Of a stretch of 9,733 nt of DNA, positions 5,774 to 9,733 are shown in pieces. A program made the position numbers and the translations under genes. Location of the stretch: the NCBI GenBank assembly GCA_937967345.1, contig CALBTN010000393.1, positions 1-9,733 of the forward strand, in the 5' to 3' direction. The notes below the pieces were generated by a model, which worked only from the letters and a program-made list of their open reading frames with translations, was not told the origin of the DNA and did not search any database. How positions within the stretch are numbered: position 1 is the stretch's first letter; each line of letters begins with the position of its first letter. This DNA comes from an uncultured Rubrivivax sp. (GTDB lineage Bacteria; Pseudomonadota; Gammaproteobacteria; Burkholderiales; Burkholderiaceae_C).

Positions 5774-6487
5774 ATGGCGCGCATCCTGGTCGTCGAGGAC
5801 GAGCCGGACATCGCCGAACTGGTGGCCATCAACCTGCGCCACGCCGGGCACGACGTGGCGCTGGCCGCCGATGCCGAGGCCGCGCAGGCCGAGGTCGACG
5901 CGGTGCTGCCCGATCTGGTGCTGCTGGACTGGATGCTGCCGGGGCTGTCGGGGCTGGGCCTGGCGCGGCGCTGGCGCGCGGCCGCGCGCACGCGTGCGCT
6001 GCCGATCATCATGCTCACGGCGCGCGCCGACGAGGCCGACAGCGTCGCCGGCCTGGACGGCGGTGTCGACGACCATCTCGCCAAGCCGTTTTCGCCCAAC
6101 GAACTGATCGCACGCATCCGCGCCGTGCTGCGCCGCGCGGCACCGCAGGCGTTGGACGCGGCAGTCGAAGCGGCCGGGCTGCGGCTCGATCCGGCCGCGC
6201 GCCAGGTCACGCGCGCCGACGGCGCATCGCCGCAGGCGCTGCGCCTCGGCCCTGCCGAATCCAGGCGGCGGCACCACATGATGACGCATCCGCGGCGCGT
6301 GCACAGCCGCGCGCAATTGCTGGACCGCGTCTGCGGCGACCACGTCTTCATCGAGGAGCGCACGGTCGACGTGCACGTCAAGCGGCTGCGCGATGCGCTG
6401 TCGTCGCTGCAGTGCGCGCATCTGATCGAGACGGTGAGCGGTGCCGGCTATCGCATCGTTGAAGCCGCGCCGGCCGCATCGGCCTGA
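5774..6487 (+). CDS. phoB: Phosphate regulon response regulator PhoB, eroded DNA-binding domain
   Basis: 237 codons, OmpR/PhoB family. In a working system PhoR phosphorylates it and it then binds PHO boxes. The receiver domain (about 1-120) keeps the acidic pair E8/D9, phospho-acceptor D52 in LLDWMLPG, T82 in IIMLTAR, and K104 in LAKPF. The usual DDYLTKPF reads DDHLAKPF, with His where a Tyr is expected. In the winged-helix domain (about 135-230), the normally hydrophobic first helix (usual form LGPTEFRLLHFFMTH) here reads LGPAESRRRHHMMTH (158-172). The conserved Trp of RVWGDHVF is Cys187. The recognition-helix region HVFIEERTVDVHVKRLRDAL (190-209) is intact. It starts 2 bp after the pstS-phoU remnant and ends 7 bp before the phoR remnant, without a clear Shine-Dalgarno. 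The frame is open, but Arg replacing core Leu suggests relaxed selection; function is doubtful. Confidence 0.85.
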   Translation: MARILVVEDEPDIAELVAINLRHAGHDVALAADAEAAQAEVDAVLPDLVLLDWMLPGLSGLGLARRWRAAARTRALPIIMLTARADEADSVAGLDGGVDDHLAKPFSPNELIARIRAVLRRAAPQALDAAVEAAGLRLDPAARQVTRADGASPQALRLGPAESRRRHHMMTHPRRVHSRAQLLDRVCGDHVFIEERTVDVHVKRLRDALSSLQCAHLIETVSGAGYRIVEAAPAASA

Positions 6488-6494
6488 GCGTCCG

Positions 6495-7429
6495 ATGAGG
6501 CTGCTGCGGCTGGCTGCGGCGTTGGCCACGCTGCTGGGTTGCCTGGCGCTGCGGCGTGCTGGTGGCCAGGCAGTCCGGCGTGCTGGCCGGGGCGTGGTGC
6601 GCGCTGGCGCTCATTCTGAGCGGCGGGCTCGCGTCCGAGGCGCTGGCACGCCGGCGGCTGCTGGGCTGGTGGCGCGGCGATGCGCAGGGCGCGCCGCCGC
6701 CGCCGGGGTTGGCGGCGCTCGCGCTGGGCGATCCAGGCTACGAAATGCGCAGGGTGCGGCGCCGCCGCGAACGGCGGGTGGCGCAGCAGCGGCAGCGCTC
6801 GACGCAGTTCCTCACGGCCGTGCAGGCTTCGCCGATCGGCGTGATGCTGCTCGACGCCGAGCACCGCGTCCGCTGGTGCGCCCGCGTGGCGGCCGATCAC
6901 CTGGGGCTGGACCCGCAGCGCGACATCGCCCAGTCGGGGACCCACCTGGTGCGCGCGCCGGCCTTCGTCGAGCACCTGCTGAGCGGCACATCGGGCCAGC
7001 CGGTGATCTTCGCCAGCGCCAACGGCATCCGCGTGTCGGTGCTGCTGCAGCCCTATGGCGACGGGTTGAAGCTGGTACTGACCCAGGACATCACCGAACC
7101 CGAACGCGCCGAGCAGATGCGCCGCAGCGTCGTGGCCAACGTGTCGCACGGGATCCGCACGCCGCTGACGGTGCTGGCGGGCTGCGTCGAGACGATGAGC
7201 CGGTTGCCGCTCGACGATGCCGAGCGCCTGCGCATGCTGGGCCTGATGGCGGCGCAGGCGCAGCGCATGCGCTCGCGGGTGTCCGACCTGTCGACGCTGG
7301 CGCAACTGCAGGGCAGCTCGCGCCCGCCGCGGCTCGAGTTTCACGCTGCGTGTGCCGCCGGCACGGGTGCGCCTGCGCGCTGCCACGCACGCCGCCAGCG
7401 CCGGCGCCGTGGATGCCACCGCCGATTGA
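6495..7429 (+). pseudogene. phoR: phoR pseudogene (phosphate sensor histidine kinase), frameshifted and lacking its ATPase domain
   Basis: The gene is read in three frames. Frame A starts at ATG 6495 (MRLLRLAAALATLLGC), the membrane N-terminus. Somewhere at about 6549-6585 the sense shifts to frame B, with SGVLAGAWCALALIL (second membrane helix). Frame B carries a PAS-like domain (FLTAVQASPIGVMLLDA near 6808-6858; LVRAPAF near 6946-6969), then the dimerisation/H-box helix VANVSHGIRTPLTVLAG near 7132-7182. The phospho-acceptor His (7147-7149) is kept, but the next residue is Gly instead of the near-invariant Glu. After LAQLQGSSRPP (to about 7330) the entire ATPase domain with its N, G1, F and G2 boxes is missing. 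The gene's last codons follow in frame C from 7328 (RGSSFTLRVPPARV), ending at TGA 7427-7429. Frame B alone stays open to 7500, but its tail is out-of-frame sequence. No active kinase can be made. Confidence 0.85.
6552..6586 (+). repeat. phoR: 11-bp direct repeat at the phoR frameshift region
   Basis: CGGCGTGCTGG occurs at 6552-6562 and again at 6576-6586, a spacing of 24 bp. It spans the interval where the phoR reading passes from the frame of ATG 6495 to the frame of the remaining gene. Slippage between such copies is one way to create a length change, although 24 bp alone would not shift the frame. A second small change would be needed. Confidence 0.4.
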
Positions 7430-7475
7430 TGCGGCTGCGCGATCAAGTGCGACACGACGGCGCGCCGCCACATGG

Positions 7476-9149
7476 TCAGCGCGACCCGTCGCGCCGGTAG
7501 ACCGAGGTCAGGTTGTTGCGGTCGGTCGGCCGGCGCTCACGGGCGATGCGTGTCCAGCCTTCGGGCGCCTGGCCGGGCGAGGCCACCGGCGTGACGCGCA
7601 GCAGATAGTTGCAGCGCGTGTGCGCGGCGCCGTGGCGCGCATCCACCGCATAGGGGCCGAAGTACTCCAGCGCGGCCACCAGCGAGGTCGGCTGCCCCGG
7701 CGCGGCGATGCACTGCCCGGCCGGCACGTGGCGGGCGATGCGCTCGACCAGCGGCCGGTTGCTGCGGCCGTAGTCGAGCATCGGCAGCCCCAGCGTCATC
7801 AGCAGCAGCCAGCACAGCGTGACGCCGCCGGCCGGAAGCACCAGGCTCTTCCACAGCGCTTCACGGTGTCGGCCGGTGCGCCAGCGCAGCAGCCACAGCC
7901 AGCCGACGCTGCCGGCCAGCGCCAGCAGCAGTGCCCACCAGGAGAACTCGCCGGCGAAGCCTGGCGCCAAGCGCTCGATGTTGGCCGCCGGCTTGGCCGG
8001 CACGCCGGTCTGCACCGACGCATAGATGACCCACAGCGCGCCGGCGCTCAGCGTGAACAGGATCATCGAGAACCAGTCGATGGCGGCGGTCGTGCTGCGG
8101 CTCAGCGTGGGCAACGCGAAGGCCGCCAGCACCGCCATGCCCGGCAACGCGAGCAGCAACGCGCGGTCGGACCCGCCGATGGCCAGGCTCCACAGCAGCG
8201 CCACGGCGGCGGTCACCAGCGGCACCGACACGTGCCGATGCTGCAGATGCTGGCGCCAGCGCCACAGCGTCCACAGTGCCAGCAGCCAGCTCGGCCACAG
8301 GAACCACAGCCACTGCCGTGCGATCGACGCCAGCCTTGGGGCCTCGGGGCGCATGGCCAGGCGCCATGACCAGATGTTCAACCGCATCGCCAGCACGATG
8401 GCCAGCACCGTGGCCAGTGCGACCCACGGCGCGAGCCGTCGCACCTGCGCGTAGTTCGAGCGCAGGCACACCACGGTGCTCGCCGCGCCGGCCGCCAGTG
8501 CCACGAACGGCGCGCCGCTGCCGGCGAGCAGTGCCAGGCTGATGACGATGCCCAGCCGCGCCCGCCAGACCCGGTACGGTGCCGCCGCCATCGCCCACAT
8601 CGTCAGGCTCACGGCGAACAGCTGCGCCAGCTCGGGCGTGGTTTCGTGACCCAGCTGCAGCAAACCCAGGCTGGCAATCAGCGCCAGCACGGCGGCGTCG
8701 GCCACGGCGCGGGCGTAGTCGATCGGGTCGGCCTGGCCGCCGAAGGCGAAGGGCACTGGCTGGGCGGCCTCGGTGCGCGCGAGGTGGTAGGCGGCGTACC
8801 AGGTCAATGCCAGGGTCAACCCCAGCAGGGCGGCAAACGGCAAGCGTGCGGCGATGGCCGGGTCGAGCAGCGGCGACAACAGCTTGATGAAGGCCGCGCC
8901 GAGCCAGTACGGCAGCAGCGCGGCCTCGGCCGCAATGCCGCCCAGCGACGGGCTGAGCCATGCACTGCGGCCTTCGGCCATGCTGAGCATGTAGCCGAAA
9001 GCGGTGATGTCGGCGTGGCGCCACGGGTCGCGCCCCAGGGTGCCCGGCAGCACGTAGGCCGCGCACAGCAGCAGCAGCGCCAGCCGCGGCATGCGCCGGG
9101 CGGCTCGCTGGGTGACCAGGGCGGGAGTCGGGCGGTTCACGGCGGGCAT
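7476..9149 (-). CDS. Multi-pass membrane protein, GT-C/ArnT-like glycosyltransferase family candidate
   Basis: Predicted 557 residues with about 12 membrane segments: roughly 21-37, 73-95, 101-122, 147-166, 170-190, 200-225, 240-258, 280-297, 308-347 (two), 356-378, 403-422 and 436-455. A soluble C-terminal domain follows (about 460-557), presumably periplasmic. After the first helix comes GRDPWRHADITAFGYMLSMAEG (39-60). Its position and acidic/aromatic make-up resemble the first periplasmic loop of PMT/ArnT-type GT-C enzymes, which use lipid-linked sugars; the canonical DE or ED pair is not evident, so this is a fold-level guess. The start at 9149 lies after the rpmE2 terminator. Met at 9092 is an alternative, and neither has a clear Shine-Dalgarno. 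The frame remains open upstream into rpmE2, which I treat as chance. The gene converges on the phoR remnant, 46 bp apart, with no terminator seen between them. Confidence 0.75.
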   Translation of the reverse strand: MPAVNRPTPALVTQRAARRMPRLALLLLCAAYVLPGTLGRDPWRHADITAFGYMLSMAEGRSAWLSPSLGGIAAEAALLPYWLGAAFIKLLSPLLDPAIAARLPFAALLGLTLALTWYAAYHLARTEAAQPVPFAFGGQADPIDYARAVADAAVLALIASLGLLQLGHETTPELAQLFAVSLTMWAMAAAPYRVWRARLGIVISLALLAGSGAPFVALAAGAASTVVCLRSNYAQVRRLAPWVALATVLAIVLAMRLNIWSWRLAMRPEAPRLASIARQWLWFLWPSWLLALWTLWRWRQHLQHRHVSVPLVTAAVALLWSLAIGGSDRALLLALPGMAVLAAFALPTLSRSTTAAIDWFSMILFTLSAGALWVIYASVQTGVPAKPAANIERLAPGFAGEFSWWALLLALAGSVGWLWLLRWRTGRHREALWKSLVLPAGGVTLCWLLLMTLGLPMLDYGRSNRPLVERIARHVPAGQCIAAPGQPTSLVAALEYFGPYAVDARHGAAHTRCNYLLRVTPVASPGQAPEGWTRIARERRPTDRNNLTSVYRRDGSR

Positions 9150-9152
9150 GAT

Positions 9153-9180
9153 GCCCGAGGCGTCGGGCGACGAGTCGGGC
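9153..9180 (-). repeat. Small hairpin and repeat in front of the membrane-protein start
   Basis: GCCCGA at 9153-9158 pairs with TCGGGC at 9163-9168 around a 4-base loop. A second GTCGGGC copy follows at 9174-9180, 12 bp from the first (9162-9168). The hairpin is three bases upstream of the ATG at 9149 and occupies the place where a Shine-Dalgarno would be. It might dampen initiation, or suggest that the downstream Met at 9092 is used. In GC-rich DNA a 6-bp stem is weak evidence. Confidence 0.3.
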
Positions 9181-9206
9181 AACAAAAAAGGCAGCCGAAG
9201 CTGCCT
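9181..9206 (-). terminator. Rho-independent terminator of rpmE2
   Basis: Read on the minus strand, AGGCAGC, a TTCG tetraloop, GCTGCCT, then a continuing T run (six T in all) followed by GTT. The 7-bp stem spans 9189-9206 and the T run lies at plus positions 9184-9189. It begins 19 bp after the rpmE2 stop and separates rho-rpmE2 transcription from the downstream membrane-protein gene, which therefore probably needs its own promoter or read-through. Confidence 0.95.
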
Positions 9207-9225
9207 CGTCGCGGCGGAACTGCGC

Positions 9226-9489
9226 CTACTTGGTGGTCCGCCCGACGTGGGCGAACTTGTTGCGGAACTTCTCGACCCGCCCACCCAGGCTGTCGACGCT
9301 CTTTTGCGTGCCGGTGTAGAACGGGTGCGACTCGCTGGTGGTTTCCAGCTTGATCAACGGCAGCTCGCGGCCGTCGTCCATCTTCACGGTCTCCTTGCTT
9401 TGCACGCACGAGCGCGTGACGAACTTGAAGCCATTGGACAGGTCGACGAAACACACGTCGCGGTAAGCGGGGTGGATGCCTTCTTTCAT
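9226..9489 (-). CDS. rpmE2: Large-subunit ribosomal protein bL31, type B (zinc-independent)
   Basis: 87 residues, the normal length for type-B L31, a surface protein of the 50S subunit near the central protuberance. Visible family blocks are MKEGIHPAYRDVCFVD (1-16), SNGFKFVTRSC (17-27), LIKLETTSESHPFYTGTQK (44-62) and GRVEKFRNKF (69-78). The CxxC zinc motif of type-A L31 is absent; the two cysteines (13 and 27) do not form it. The Met at 9489 is chosen because MKEGIHP is the family N-terminus and AAAGG lies seven bases upstream (plus 9497-9501). The frame is open to 9561, but that extension does not look like L31. The gene follows rho by 86 bp, a common order in Burkholderiales, and ends in a strong intrinsic terminator. 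In some bacteria type-B copies are Zur-controlled; no Zur site is recognised here. Confidence 0.97.
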   Translation of the reverse strand: MKEGIHPAYRDVCFVDLSNGFKFVTRSCVQSKETVKMDDGRELPLIKLETTSESHPFYTGTQKSVDSLGGRVEKFRNKFAHVGRTTK

Positions 9490-9567
9490 GGGGAAACCTT
9501 TCGCGTGCAAGGCTGCGGCAGCCACACCGAACCTTTCGGCGCACTTGCCACTCGCGGACAACCAGCG

Positions 9568-9573
9568 ATTTTA
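9568..9573 (-). promoter_or_regulatory. Possible -10 element for rpmE2
   Basis: TAAAAT on the minus strand lies just after the rho stop codon, in an otherwise GC-rich 86-bp gap, and would place a start point about 70 bases upstream of rpmE2. No good -35 hexamer is found at the usual spacing, so rpmE2 may equally be read through from rho. Confidence 0.3.
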
Positions 9574-9575
9574 GC

Positions 9576-9733
9576 TCAGCCGCCGCGGCGCATCATGTCG
9601 AAGAAGTCGAGGTTGTTCTTCGTCGCCTTCATCTTCTCGAGAATGAACTCCATCGCCTCGATCTCGTCCATCGGGTACAGCAGCTTGCGCAGGATCCAGG
9701 TCTTTTGCAGGATTTCCGGCTTGAGCAGCAGTT
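9576..9733 (-). CDS. rho: Transcription termination factor Rho, C-terminal end only
   Basis: The last 51 codons and the stop are visible; the rest lies beyond the right edge. The sequence includes LLLKPEILQKTWILRKLLYP, then MDEIEAMEFILEKM and the end block NNLDFFDMMRRGG. This is the highly conserved C-terminus of Rho, the hexameric RNA helicase that ends transcription. The catalytic Walker motifs and RNA-binding loops are outside the window. Rho is followed by rpmE2 in the same direction. Nothing unusual is seen in this fragment. Confidence 0.97.
   Translation of the reverse strand, partial: LLLKPEILQKTWILRKLLYPMDEIEAMEFILEKMKATKNNLDFFDMMRRGG

Noticed and set aside
7430..7475. Terminator between the convergent phoR remnant and membrane-protein gene.
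   Set aside because: No stable stem followed by a T tract is visible on either strand in this 46-bp gap.
6441..8369. Long rightward open frame starting in phoB and running through phoR into the membrane-protein gene.
   Set aside because: Only the first part (6495 to about 6570) encodes phoR; beyond that it is Gln/Arg/Ala-rich antisense sequence to the membrane protein.
9490..9561. Longer L31 start at 9561.
   Set aside because: Family proteins begin MKEGIHP, which matches the Met at 9489, and a Shine-Dalgarno lies at the right distance from it.

Overview
The window is GC-rich DNA of betaproteobacterial type. The best fit is Burkholderiales, in or near the Rubrivivax/Leptothrix/Methylibium group. 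This rests on the rho then type-B rpmE pair, the canonical pst-phoU-phoB-phoR order that can still be traced, and the protein wording of PhoU, PhoB and PhoR. It is inferred from remembered family sequences, not from a search. No tRNA, rRNA, CRISPR array, insertion sequence or phage gene is visible.

Layout. (1) Positions 1-3281 are a surface-polysaccharide island. The 5' end of an asparagine-synthase-like amidotransferase gene (asnB type) runs leftward. Three glycosyltransferase genes run rightward: GT4, a GT-A-like protein with a DLD motif, and a second GT4. They probably build or decorate an exopolysaccharide, capsule or LPS. (2) At 3322-4905, leftward, is a full-length wax ester synthase/diacylglycerol acyltransferase with an intact HHxxxDG motif, a storage-lipid enzyme. 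(3) Positions 4994-7429 hold a collapsed phosphate (Pho) locus. A recognisable PHO box precedes an in-frame chimera joining the first third of PstS to the second half of PhoU, so the rest of pstS, all of pstC, pstA and pstB, and the start of phoU are missing. Next comes an open but eroded phoB. It is followed by a phoR pseudogene with a frameshift near its start, an altered H-box, and a deletion that removes the whole ATPase domain while leaving the last codons of the gene in another frame. (4) At 7476-9149, leftward, is a large multi-pass membrane protein that resembles GT-C glycosyltransferases. (5) At 9181-9733, leftward, are the 3' end of rho, then rpmE2 (type-B ribosomal protein bL31) and a textbook intrinsic terminator.

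The most notable point is the Pho locus. It carries at least two separate deletions, one or more frameshifts and clustered missense changes at conserved sites, while the flanking genes look intact. The simplest reading is loss of high-affinity phosphate uptake and PhoR/PhoB signalling at this site, either because another copy exists elsewhere or because the lineage gave it up. The rival reading, an exported PstS-PhoU hybrid with a new function, is less likely. An assembly artefact must be excluded by read mapping.
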